From NCBI GenBank assembly GCA_963662175.1, contig OY759214.1:8370001-8434000 (forward strand): DNA of 64,000 bases, written 5' to 3'. The number at the start of each line of letters is the position of its first letter. Within the stretch, counting starts at the first letter, position 1. The notes under the pieces are model-generated. The model was given only the letters and a program-made list of their open reading frames with translations, was not told the DNA's origin and did no database searches. The position numbers and the translations under genes are program-made. Positions 34,276-43,773 of the stretch are shown here, piece after piece. This DNA comes from Aradus depressus. Lineage: Eukaryota > Arthropoda > Insecta > Hemiptera > Aradidae.

Positions 34276-34290
34276 CTCACTCACCTCACC

Positions 34291-34347
34291 ATGGCTCTCT
34301 CCTCTCTCATCGCCAAACTCGGCCTCTGTCTCTGTCTCCTTGCCTAT
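34291..34347 (+). CDS. first coding exon encoding a signal peptide
   Basis: A CTCACCATGG start context is followed by 19 codons giving MALSSLIAKLGLCLCLLAY, then a consensus GTAAGT splice donor at 34348 in phase 0. A short first exon holding only the signal peptide, behind a TATA box, is typical of insect secreted-protein genes such as cuticular or digestive proteins. I cannot tell which family, since no second exon is visible. If the gene continues rightwards, the minisatellite at 34478 and the whole Polinton would lie in its first intron. Confidence 0.6.
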
Positions 34348-34477
34348 GTAAGTATACCATAATCATTGACTAGTTAAGTCGCTCCCAGGCTTAAAAACTT
34401 ATTAATAAGAACTAATTTTCATAAAACTCTAATAAGCTCCCTAATAACATATAGGTATATACTAGGAGCAAAGTAAG

Positions 34478-34565
34478 GAGTCAGCTAGTATATGCCAGGC
34501 AATGGTCGGCAAATCAGCTAGTATGTTCCTGGCAACGGTAGGCACCTCAGTAAGTATGTTGTTAG
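34478..34565 (+). repeat. short CAGCTAGTATG minisatellite
   Basis: Two and a half units of TCAGCTAGTATGTTCCTGG-CAACGGTAGGCACC type, the same motif as at 31570. It ends 47 bp before the Polinton. Confidence 0.8.
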
Positions 34566-34612
34566 TAAGTAGACCGACGCGTTGAAATTCCGGCCGTGAT
34601 CACGTACCTAGG

Positions 34613-34943
34613 AGTAGTATAGAAATGTATGTCCTGGGACACCGATAACGATCAAGGGACTTAGCGACGTCACAGAATGAAGTTTGGGGGTGTGTCCGCC
34701 CCATCCTGGCACGCTGATTGGCTGACAGGCGAGATAACATGCTTAGCTACGTCACAGGACTTGATATTTCAAGCCCAATGTCCCAGGACATACATCCGGG
34801 TTTTGAGGAATTTGTGTCCTAGAAAAGTAAGGAATGCGTCCCAGAACATACACCTATGTATTTTCAATGGGGATAGATAAGATGTTTGTAAACAAGTCAA
34901 TAAAAACAGATTAGAAAAAATGCAATTCATTATTTTTAATTGG
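34613..34943 (+). repeat. left terminal inverted repeat of Polinton
   Basis: 331 bp beginning AGTAGTATAGAAATG. It contains a 17-bp inverted pair, ATGTATGTCCTGGGACA at 34625-34641 and its complement at 34779-34795. It also has two direct copies of CTTAGC[G/T]ACGTCACAG at 34660-34675 and 34742-34757. A 67-codon open frame inside is present in both repeats and is probably chance. Confidence 0.95.
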
Positions 34944-36080
34944 ATAGATAACGGAGTCTAGTTGGTAAACAATAGTAAAAACACTATTTGCTTCCTTATT
35001 ATGAATGGGATGTTTGTAAAATAGTTTTTTTAAAGGCAGTAGTAAAAGATAATAGTTCTCATTCATTGATAACTATCTTGTGTACACATTAGAATGAATC
35101 TTCTTGCGTAGGAGTATCTTGAGGGGGGGCGAGTATTGATAAAAATTGCCTATGATGACATTACAATACGTCACTGAGGGCATACTATAATAGTGTTAAC
35201 AACGTCACAGCCCATAACGTAAGAGGGTTAACAAGCTTGTAAAGGTGGGCTTTAGCAAAATCAAGCTTTTTCAAATTACTTAGGAAATAAGGGGATTTTT
35301 TTTATTTGATATCCTGGCATGTAAATTTTCTCCTTTGTGGAGAGTGAAAAAATTGTTTAGAGAGTAACACCGTACAAGAAAGGATCTGAAAATCGTATTC
35401 AGGCTATAGCGAATCAGACAAAAGATGAGTTGTCTTGAAATCAATTTGGGTGCGGAAGACTTAACAGGCGAAAATGATATACGAATCCCGAGATAATATC
35501 AATTGGGAATTAGAGAAGATAGACTGGCATAAAGCATGTAGGCATCTAGTATTTTCTGAAGATTTCATAATTAATCATCAGGACTATATGAGTACTTATT
35601 CATTTCAAGAATGTATCGCATATTTGCGTTAAAATAAATAACATATTAAATTTTTATGTTTTCTTTTTCCATCCTGTACTACTATTAAATTTCGCGGAGG
35701 TTATGAGTAATTTAAGCATTTTGTGATAAAGTATTTATTGAATTATATTTACATATACATTATGTTTCAAAAAAACGCTTTAACAATTTTTATTGAAATA
35801 TTATCAATTATACATATACATATAATTTATACAAAAATTAATTACACAGAGTTAATAATATATACTTAATGTTATGAGATTATTTGATGCTCTGAGAATA
35901 CAAATAACATTCATAGCGCTGTGGTTAGCCTATTACATTGAATATTATGTAGCTATGATGCTCAATGTAATAAGTTCGCTAACAGCGCTGTGAATGTTAT
36001 TTTTTTTTTATAATACACTGTATTTGGAGAAAATTTAAAATAATATACTTTTAACATTTATCATAATAAAAAAACGTTGA
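34944..36080. other. non-coding left arm of Polinton
   Basis: About 1.1 kb with no gene. It has two more ACGTCAC motifs (35168-35174, 35202-35208) and a hairpin at 35903-36001. Confidence 0.6.
35903..36001. repeat. 99-bp imperfect hairpin
   Basis: AATAACATTCATAGCGCTGT at the left pairs with ACAGCGCTGTGAATGTTATT at the right. Inner pairing of TTACATTGA with TCAATGTAA leaves a loop of about 20 bp. It lies 80 bp beyond the 3' end of the dUTPase gene, where it could act in RNA 3' end formation or be a tiny insertion. Confidence 0.85.
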
Positions 36081-36512
36081 TTAATTGCCAGATGAACCAA
36101 AACCAAGAACACCTCTTGGTGTTTCTGGCATATTTTCAATGGAAGGCAATTCAATAATAGCAGGAATTGTAATTTGTTCACAAATTAGCTGCGCTATTTT
36201 CATTTTGCATGTAACCATAAAGTCCATATCATTATTGTTTATTACTATTATCCCGATATTGCCGGTGTAGTCATAATCGATTACACCTGCCCCAATATCA
36301 ATGTTTTGTAAAGACAATCCACTCCGAGGTGCGATTCTACCATAATGTCCTTTTGGCAAAATAATTCGAAGATCGGTTGAAATTAATCTTCTTTGCCTGG
36401 GGGGAATGGTCACCGTGTAGGCACTATATAAATCCATACCTGCAGAGAGTGGAGTGTTTCGAGTAGGTGAAGTGGCGAGGGGGGATAATTTCTGAAATAA
36501 TAATTGACTCAT
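36081..36512 (-). CDS. dUTPase
   Basis: A 143-residue trimeric dUTPase, which hydrolyses dUTP to dUMP and pyrophosphate, keeping uracil out of DNA during replication. All five family motifs are present in order: AGMDLYSA (24-31), APRSGLS (61-67), GAGVIDYDYTGNIGII (74-89) with the catalytic Asp, KIAQLI (104-109) and the flexible C-terminal RGVLGFGSSGN (133-143). Length is normal for the family. A TATATAAAAA stretch about 80 bp upstream (near 36590, minus strand) may be its TATA box. It is the first gene inside the left arm. Polintons do not always carry it, and it suggests replication in cells with low dTTP pools. Confidence 0.97.
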   Translation of the reverse strand: MSQLLFQKLSPLATSPTRNTPLSAGMDLYSAYTVTIPPRQRRLISTDLRIILPKGHYGRIAPRSGLSLQNIDIGAGVIDYDYTGNIGIIVINNNDMDFMVTCKMKIAQLICEQITIPAIIELPSIENMPETPRGVLGFGSSGN

Positions 36513-37022
36513 ATTTTAACTAACAAACTTGACAATATTATACGGGCTAAAATATTAAAGTCAATAGGGGATAGTATAAGTTTTTATATACAGTATATAT
36601 ACGCTTAGATAACGCATTTTAAAAATATTATTGTTGATAACATATCAAATGATTGAGAAGGATGTTGAAATATGGATAAAATAGAAAATGCATTCTTATA
36701 ATTGTAAAGATAAAAAGTTGGAAAACAAGGAGGAATTTGATGATATTAAAGTGCATAGGTTAAGGGAAAAATATCAGTAAACAAGGCCGAATAACACACA
36801 TTTCGTAAACAAATTAAGAAACATGCTGAGGCTGATTGCAACGAGTTCAAAGGTTATTGTCAGTATTAATTTGGTAAAAAAGATTAGAAAATGCTTCCTA
36901 TTATTTTATAATCATTTAGATAAACATTGAAAAACAGTTGAAGGAATTTGAAGATATCTATTAAAAAGTGCATAGTCCAAAGAAAAATAACAATAACAAG
37001 TTTAAGAGATATCCGAAAGTAG
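36513..37022. other. divergent promoter region of Polinton
   Basis: AT-rich spacer between the leftward dUTPase gene and the rightward 270-residue gene. TATATATAC and TATATAAAA motifs face left around 36585-36605. Confidence 0.5.
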
Positions 37023-37062
37023 TATATAAACTCGTTGAAAATGAACTAATATCATCAGTTTG
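37023..37062 (+). promoter_or_regulatory. TATA and TCAGT initiator of Polinton early gene
   Basis: TATATAA at 37023-37029 and TCAGTT at 37055-37060, with the initiator A at 37057, are 34 bp apart. This is the arthropod RNA polymerase II core promoter arrangement, so host machinery probably transcribes the gene. Confidence 0.7.
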
Positions 37063-37111
37063 TTTTGTGTTCCCAAGTTTTCTTTCACTGTGCCAATTAT
37101 TCTCCTTCAAC

Positions 37112-37188
37112 GTGAGTATTCTTTGAATTGACTTAGAAATTTTATTTTAATAATATACAATATTACAATAAGAATTTTTTGTTCATAG
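37112..37188 (+). other. predicted 77-bp intron in 5' leader
   Basis: A GTGAGT donor at 37112 and a TTTTTTGTTCATAG acceptor ending at 37188 place the splice one base before the ATG at 37190. This is inference from splice consensus only. Confidence 0.55.
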
Positions 37189-37189
37189 T

Positions 37190-38005
37190 ATGGCTGCTGT
37201 ACCAATTTTATCCCTGATAATACGGATTTTAGAATTGGGGCTCACTACAATCCGTGAATGGGATTCTGTTTTATTAATATTAAAAAAAGGCCCGAAAATA
37301 TTAGTGGATAGTGGGAAAACAAGTATCATTGATAATTTATTCAATGTACTAATTGAATATAAATGTAAAATTGAAGACAGCCAACAGGCGCAATATTTTG
37401 ACTTGGGTGCTGAAGAGGTCTGCTTAGACGTAATCAAGGAACTTGTCGCCGGGTCCATCGAAGTATATGATTCTAAAAATGCCGACGAAATTATTAAAAT
37501 GATTAGTCGGCTATTGGTTAAGCAGCAAAAATCTATTAAGCGTAAAGTTATTTCTAAAATTTCTGCCACTAGCTCTATACCTTGTATGAGTAGAACTAGT
37601 TCAGAAACAATCACTATTGACGAGAACTCTGATTTATCCGATTCAGAGGATATTTTAGATTTTTTATTCGAAAGTAAGAAAAGGAAATTGGAGGAAGTTT
37701 CGATCCGGCAAAGTTTAACAATTAATTCGAATGGAAATTCCCATAAAATTAGTACACCCGGAGAAGCAAATGGGACACATTTGGTTAAAATCGAAATAAG
37801 TGATTTAAAAGATTTGAGTGATATTCCATCAAACGACTGGTGGAAGCATGTTAATAAAAAATTATATTTTTTAACAGACTCGAAAAAAGATACTTTATAT
37901 AAAGATTTGAATGGGATGATTAAACTGGCCGGATCAAAACTTCTGAAAATTCCAGGAGTTACAAAAGAAACCAAAAGCTTGTATGGATTTAGGCGTTTTT
38001 AATAA
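37190..38005 (+). CDS. unrecognised Polinton protein, 270 residues
   Basis: I do not recognise a family. The first 110 residues look helical and hydrophobic. Residues 130-185 are a low-complexity Ser/Asp/Glu region (SETITIDENSDLSDSEDI) followed by a basic KKRK cluster that may be a nuclear signal. The last 80 residues again look ordered, with DWWKHVNKKLYF at about 219-230. It has its own TATA/initiator promoter and leader intron and precedes the polymerase gene by about 140 bp. Its position suggests an early regulatory or replication accessory role; by position alone a terminal-protein role is possible but unsupported. The frame stops with TAA at 38000-38002. Confidence 0.7.
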
Positions 38006-38147
38006 GTTATAATTTTTGTTGTTTATTCCATATAGAATCATATATTCGTATATAAAACATAATAGAATCATATTTTTACTTTTATAGATTTTTGATACTT
38101 ATACATTATTAAAACTAGTGTTGGTTTTTTTTAATATAGGGAATTAT

Positions 38148-41100
38148 ATGGAGGATATTGTTTTATCTGAAATGGAAGACGAGATGGAAAATGTAAAAAT
38201 TTATAATGAATTCGTTAAGTTAAAAAACGAAAACATTTTTTATTTGAAAAATAGTATAAATATAAGTAGTATAAGTTTAGTTATTAACACGTATTATTAC
38301 AAGTTTTTGCATATTTTATCTAATTTAATAGGTATTTATAAAAAAATTAATATATCTTTAAAAGTAAATTGTGAATATAAAAATATTAATGATAATATTA
38401 TGTATAATATTACATATCCTATTAAGAAATCTATTCAAAAAATAGAAGATATAGATGTTACATTACAAAATATCAAGTCTACCTTACATTTTTTTGATTT
38501 AAAAAATCGTATGCAGGATTATGTATTTCAAAAAGTTAACAATATTTTATTAATTGTTTCACCTAATGTTGATATTAATACATTGGATTTAACTGATGAC
38601 AGTGATTATAGTGATGTTGATGATGAGAGTGATAATGACGAATCTATTATTGTACAAAATGCTAATTTTAAAAAAAAGAAGGATAGGCTTCAATTTTGTA
38701 ATATAAATAATAAATTTATAGAAATTGAAAATGCATTTAAATGCAATTTACAAACTTTTTATGTGAAAAATACCGATTCAAGTTTTAAAGATATTCAACT
38801 TTTATTATTATATTATAAAAATGAAATGAAGCATATATTAGAAAATGCTTTGAGAAAACATGGGTCAATTAAGTTCAATTTATTACTTGAGGCAACATAT
38901 TTTAAACCTGTAATAAATGAATATCAAAATAGATCATTTAAAACAAATAATTCTATATTATATAAAGAAACAAATATAAATAATTTATTATTAAAATGTT
39001 TTGAAAAATTGAAAAATGAGGAGGCTAATTATGAAGGGCAAAAAAGTGGGTGGTCATTATTCCATATCGATGGTATAATGATACGAATTAATAAATTTAC
39101 CCCATTAAGAGGTTCATCTTATTTAAAACTTCCAAAAAAATTAGCTAGCAAAAAAGCTATTATAAATCCTAAAAATAATGATATATATTGCTTCAAATGG
39201 GCAATATTAAGTCGGTATGTAAACGGCCCTCATAGGGAAAGGGTAAATCACAGATATTTTGCACTAGAATCAAAATTCAATTTTAGCGGTATTAATTTCC
39301 CAGCTCCGATACAACAAATATCGAAATTTGAAAAAAATAATAAGGTATCCATAAATATTTATGCCTATAATGACAATATGAATATTTATCCTTTAAAAGT
39401 TACAACAAAAGAGATGAAGAATCATTTTGACTTACTTCTTATCACCAATAATGAAATATTTCATTATGCATACATCACGTCTTTATCAAAAATAGTAAGA
39501 TCTCAAATTACATGTAATACTAGGAAAATACATATTTGTAAAAGATGTTTAATATTTTTCCATTCGAAACAACGGTTAAACAGCCATAAAAAAGAATGCT
39601 GCGAACATAAGCCTGTTCGGGTGATAATGCCTGATTCGTTTAATAACGAAATTAATAAAGAATATTTACCTATATTGAAATTTAAAAATTATCATTACCA
39701 ATATAGATTACCAATAGTAATATATGCCGATTTTGAGAGCATCTTAAAACCTTATAGTACATGTTTACCTTCTGAAACAATATCATTTACAGAATCTAAA
39801 CAATTACATGAACCAATGAGTTTTTGCATATATTTTGTTATTGATGAAAGCGTGCCAGAACTTATTCGATCTAAATTACCTAATGAACCATATTTGTATC
39901 GAGGGCTTGACGCATCCAAGCATTTCATAAGATATATTGTTAAAATGTGTAACTATATAGGCCAATTATGTAGTATAAATGTTAAATTAATTATGTCCAA
40001 TGAAGATACGCATAGGTTTGAAAACAGTTTGAAATGCGAAATGTGCCAAAGAAATTTTAGTGATATTTGGTCGCCGGTTAAAGACCATGACCATTTAACA
40101 GGCCAATACCGTTCTGCATTATGTTCATCTTGCAATCTTAAACGAAAAAAACAGACTTATATTCCAGTAATTATTCACGGCTTTTCTAATTATGACAGTC
40201 ATTTCATTGTCAGAGAATTAGGATATGATATAGAAAATATTCGTGTAATTCCTAATACTAGAGAAAAATATATAACAATTTCAAAATCACTTAACGATGA
40301 AATGCAAATACGGTTTATTGATAGTTATCGTTTTATGCCTAGAAGTTTAAATGAATTAGCACAAAATTGCACTAAAGACCAATTCTATCATTTACAAAAA
40401 GTATTTTCGCATAATGATTTTCCTATTATTACACGTAAAGGTATCTATCCTTATGAGTATACAGATAATTGGGATAAATTAAAGGAAACACAATTACCTC
40501 CTAAAGAATGTTTTTATAGTTCTCTTACAGATGATCATATATCTGATGAAGATTATGATTATGCTAAAACCATTTGGAGCCATTTTAATATACAAAATCT
40601 TGGAGAATATTCTGATTTATATTTAAAAATTGACGTCATGCTTTTATGCGATATATACGAGAATTTTAGGCAATTGTGTATAGATAATTATGGCTTAGAT
40701 TGTGCCCATTATTTTAGTATTCCGGGATATACATTCGATGCAATGTTAAAATTTACAGGTGTTGAATTGGAACTTTTAACAGATTATTCAATGTATCTAT
40801 TCTTAGAACGTGGTATAAGAGGGGGGATATCAATTTGTAATAAAAGATATAGTGTTGCGAATAATCCATACCTTGGCCACTTATATGACTCTAATAAACC
40901 AACATCTTATTTGATGTATTTAGATGCAAATAATTTATATGGATGGGCATTGTCACAGTATATGCCAATATCCAATTTTAAATGGAGAACCAATTTAAAT
41001 CTTAATATTTTGGAACTCCCTGATGATTCTGATATTGGGTATATCTTAGAAGTGGATATAAAATACCCTGAGAAATTACATGATGAACACAATGATTTTC

Positions 41101-42170
41101 CTTTTTTACCTATAAATGAATGTCCCCAAGGTTCTAAATTAAAGAAATTATTGTTAACATTAAAAGATAAAAAAAAATATGTCGTTCATTATCGAAATTT
41201 AAAACAAGCAATGCAAAATGGGCTTATTTTAACTAAAATTCATAGGATTTTACAATTTAATCAATCACCTTTTCTAAAGCCATATATAGACTTTAATACT
41301 CAGAAACGAAAAGAAGCAGAAAATGATTTTGAAAAAGAACTATATAAAAATGTTATTAATTCCATGTTTGGAAAAACCATGGAAAATATACGCAAGCGAA
41401 TTAACTATGAATTAAGTAGTAATCCAAAGCGAGTGCAAAAACTAATTAATAAACCCACATTTCTTGATAGGGTAATATACAATGAATTTTTATGTGCTAT
41501 AGAACTGCAGCAGGAATCTATATTTTTTAATAAACCTATTTATATCGGGTTCAGTGTACTTGAGCTAAGTAAAACATTAATGTATGATTTCCACTATAAT
41601 ATTATTAAAAAAATGTATAAAAATAATGTCACCATAATGTATATGGATACAGATGCATTATTTTATGAAATTATATATCCCGAAAAAAGCGGTGATTTTT
41701 ATAAAGATTTAGTGAGCGATCCTGTGTTTATGAATCATTTTGACACTTCAGATTATCCTCCTTCTCACCCATGTTATTCTATAGTTAATAAAAAAATATA
41801 TGGAAAATTTAAAGATGAATGCGCAAGTATTCCAATTTTAAAATATGTTGGCCTTAGATCAAAATTGTATACTTTTATTAAATTTATAAATGAATGTGTA
41901 TCTAGTGATAAGCTTCCAACTATTATGAAAGTTAAAGGCATTAAGAAATCTGTTGTTAAAAAATCAATTACTTTTGATGATTTTCTAAAATGTTTGAATA
42001 ATCAACATTTAAAATTAAGAAGAGTTATGAATGTAATACGTTCCCAAAAACATATACTTCAAACACTCTCTGTAAATAAAATAGCTCTAGATTTTAATGA
42101 TGATAAGCATTATATATGTGAAAACGGAATTGACACCTTAGCCTATGGGCATTATAAAATTCCAAAATAA
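38148..42170 (+). CDS. pPolB: protein-primed family B DNA polymerase
   Basis: Replicative polymerase of the element, 1340 residues from the ATG at 38148; the frame is open about 10 codons further but without ATG. Exonuclease motif I is YADFES (Asp528, Glu530). Polymerase motif A is DANNLYG (Asp926), motif B has NSMFGK near 1071, and motif C is MDTDAL (Asp1167, Asp1169). A C2H2-like finger (CKRC...H...C, about 463-490) and a CxxC...DHDH...CxxC treble clef like endonuclease VII (about 630-670) precede the polymerase core, as in other Polinton enzymes. Residues 1-440 are AT-biased and poorly conserved, with an acidic run near 155-175. A pyrimidine-rich ...TTTTTTTTAATATAG just before the ATG looks like a splice acceptor, so the leader may be spliced. 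Confidence 0.97.
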   Translation: MEDIVLSEMEDEMENVKIYNEFVKLKNENIFYLKNSINISSISLVINTYYYKFLHILSNLIGIYKKINISLKVNCEYKNINDNIMYNITYPIKKSIQKIEDIDVTLQNIKSTLHFFDLKNRMQDYVFQKVNNILLIVSPNVDINTLDLTDDSDYSDVDDESDNDESIIVQNANFKKKKDRLQFCNINNKFIEIENAFKCNLQTFYVKNTDSSFKDIQLLLLYYKNEMKHILENALRKHGSIKFNLLLEATYFKPVINEYQNRSFKTNNSILYKETNINNLLLKCFEKLKNEEANYEGQKSGWSLFHIDGIMIRINKFTPLRGSSYLKLPKKLASKKAIINPKNNDIYCFKWAILSRYVNGPHRERVNHRYFALESKFNFSGINFPAPIQQISKFEKNNKVSINIYAYNDNMNIYPLKVTTKEMKNHFDLLLITNNEIFHYAYITSLSKIVRSQITCNTRKIHICKRCLIFFHSKQRLNSHKKECCEHKPVRVIMPDSFNNEINKEYLPILKFKNYHYQYRLPIVIYADFESILKPYSTCLPSETISFTESKQLHEPMSFCIYFVIDESVPELIRSKLPNEPYLYRGLDASKHFIRYIVKMCNYIGQLCSINVKLIMSNEDTHRFENSLKCEMCQRNFSDIWSPVKDHDHLTGQYRSALCSSCNLKRKKQTYIPVIIHGFSNYDSHFIVRELGYDIENIRVIPNTREKYITISKSLNDEMQIRFIDSYRFMPRSLNELAQNCTKDQFYHLQKVFSHNDFPIITRKGIYPYEYTDNWDKLKETQLPPKECFYSSLTDDHISDEDYDYAKTIWSHFNIQNLGEYSDLYLKIDVMLLCDIYENFRQLCIDNYGLDCAHYFSIPGYTFDAMLKFTGVELELLTDYSMYLFLERGIRGGISICNKRYSVANNPYLGHLYDSNKPTSYLMYLDANNLYGWALSQYMPISNFKWRTNLNLNILELPDDSDIGYILEVDIKYPEKLHDEHNDFPFLPINECPQGSKLKKLLLTLKDKKKYVVHYRNLKQAMQNGLILTKIHRILQFNQSPFLKPYIDFNTQKRKEAENDFEKELYKNVINSMFGKTMENIRKRINYELSSNPKRVQKLINKPTFLDRVIYNEFLCAIELQQESIFFNKPIYIGFSVLELSKTLMYDFHYNIIKKMYKNNVTIMYMDTDALFYEIIYPEKSGDFYKDLVSDPVFMNHFDTSDYPPSHPCYSIVNKKIYGKFKDECASIPILKYVGLRSKLYTFIKFINECVSSDKLPTIMKVKGIKKSVVKKSITFDDFLKCLNNQHLKLRRVMNVIRSQKHILQTLSVNKIALDFNDDKHYICENGIDTLAYGHYKIPK

Positions 42171-42564
42171 AATTATTATATACTATCTGTCGCTTTTTCC
42201 ACAAGTTGAATAAACAATGTAAACATTTTGTTAATCTGTGTTTTTCTATTCCTTATTCCTTTTATTTTTTAATGAAAATATATATATTTGAAGAGTGTGT
42301 GTTGTTTATTACCTATTTTTCTTTATTTTTATAATTAAATAGTATGAAGCAGTACAGGTGGTGCAAATGAAATAAAAACAAAAGTTGCTTTTTAGGTTTT
42401 TATTGGTAATAAAAGTTACAGAAAGCAAAAGAGAAATAATACAAAAAATATTTTATTCATATAAGATTACACAAGAGTTACAAAAAATAGTAAAAAAGTA
42501 TTAATGTATATATTTTGTAAATTTTTAAAAACATAAATATAAACGCATTAAAAAGCCAATTCAT
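42171..42564. other. convergent 3' region between pPolB and capsid gene
   Basis: About 390 bp, very AT-rich. Plus-strand AATAAA-like signals (near 42210) and minus-strand TTTATT complements (near 42398 and 42451) are suitable for polyadenylation of the two converging transcripts. No gene seen. Confidence 0.5.
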
Positions 42565-43773
42565 TTATATAATTTTTTTTATCATGCCGGATAAAGCTGT
42601 ATACTCTACAATAGCATCATGAATTATCAGGCAGTAAACTACTGTGTTTGTTGGAATGTTAGATTTTAATTCGAAATCTATGCGGCAGTCTACACTTCCC
42701 GTCTTTAACGTTTCATCCTGTTTACTACAATCAATTACAATTAGCGGTGCCTTAGTTTTAAAAATATCCAAATTCAGAATAGGTTCACTCTCAGTTCCGT
42801 TAAACATTTCTTGCATATCCGAATACATTTTATACATTATTGTACTATTCCCATTTAAATTATCATAGGGGTAATATTTTGAATTCAAATATAATTTGGC
42901 ATTTCTGAGAGCACAAAAATCAAACTGGCTCATATTTTTATGCTTTGAATTTTTTCGTTCGGTCTGAAATCCTATTATTGCATAGCGAGGCTTCTCCAGC
43001 CTCTGGCTTGTTCTTAGTGTCCATTGGTAAGTATCAGTATCCTTCCAGGTATGTAATTCATACAACTGCCATTTTCGAAAAGGAATTTGTATAGATTCAT
43101 CACGGTTAACAGTTTTCAGCAAATTTATTCGAACAATATCAGTGACATCAATGTGTTGCATCTTCCAATTCAATACATTTATAGCGAGATCATAGTCTTG
43201 TATTAATTGAGGTACTTCTACAGTATTATCATTAGTAGACGAACGTAACAAAATAAGTTCCTGCTTCATATTCAATAATATACGATTATAATCCTCAAAA
43301 AAACCCATGAGCATTTTTAGAGGTATAATAAAAGAAAAGGAACCATCATTAGAGAGAAATATCGTTGTCAAGTCTTCATGCCAGCCCATCATGGGTAATT
43401 TCATCATTTGACTCTTCTTGTATGTAACTAAATTTTTTAATAAAGATGTAATGCCAGGGTTTTTTACATTGTCCACGGTTTCTCCATTTATTTCATAACG
43501 TATTTCTTCAAACAAGAATGCTATTGCATTTGTTATTAGTTTTAATGTAGCATCATATTTCTTATCTTTTCCCAGTAGCCTACCTTCGATGAATATATAA
43601 CTCGTATGCGGTAGCGTATACTTATCCTGTTGTTGAATTGGTATTCTTATTTCATCGTTATTTTTGAATGTACTTGATGCTAATGCAGGATATGTGTGAT
43701 ATTCCGCTCCTGTGATAACTTCTTCAAATGTTGCTTTGTCCTTTACTTGCAATACATTGGGAAAGACGCTCAT
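42565..43773 (-). CDS. candidate major capsid protein (hexon-like, double jelly-roll)
   Basis: A 402-residue protein, the last gene of the minus-strand virion block. Its features match the Polinton capsid protein group often annotated as F54H12.2-like. An early strand-rich segment has a 'Y-x-L-x-x-S-x-F' pattern (about 25-40) and EIRIPIQQQDKYTLPHTSYIFIEG (in two parts, 42-65). There is ordered beta-rich sequence throughout, and the C-terminal tail is RIDFELKSNIPTNTVVYCL then IIHD (about 365-388). The downstream position relative to penton and protease supports the call. It is shorter than many double jelly-roll capsids, and a structure prediction would be decisive. ATG at 43773 overlaps the stop of the preceding 59-codon frame as ATGA. 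Confidence 0.75.
   Translation of the reverse strand: MSVFPNVLQVKDKATFEEVITGAEYHTYPALASSTFKNNDEIRIPIQQQDKYTLPHTSYIFIEGRLLGKDKKYDATLKLITNAIAFLFEEIRYEINGETVDNVKNPGITSLLKNLVTYKKSQMMKLPMMGWHEDLTTIFLSNDGSFSFIIPLKMLMGFFEDYNRILLNMKQELILLRSSTNDNTVEVPQLIQDYDLAINVLNWKMQHIDVTDIVRINLLKTVNRDESIQIPFRKWQLYELHTWKDTDTYQWTLRTSQRLEKPRYAIIGFQTERKNSKHKNMSQFDFCALRNAKLYLNSKYYPYDNLNGNSTIMYKMYSDMQEMFNGTESEPILNLDIFKTKAPLIVIDCSKQDETLKTGSVDCRIDFELKSNIPTNTVVYCLIIHDAIVEYTALSGMIKKII

Noticed and set aside
33929..34373. Open frames crossing the N block
   Set aside because: Their middle is undetermined sequence, so the frames are not real evidence of coding.
34677..34880. 67-codon frame present identically in both Polinton terminal repeats (also 51957-52160 minus)
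   Set aside because: Identity is explained by the inverted repeat itself; composition looks like binding-site DNA, with no known domain.
38118..38147. Earlier start of the polymerase at a GTG codon
   Set aside because: Eukaryotic transcription context favours the ATG at 38148; the extra codons overlap a likely splice acceptor.
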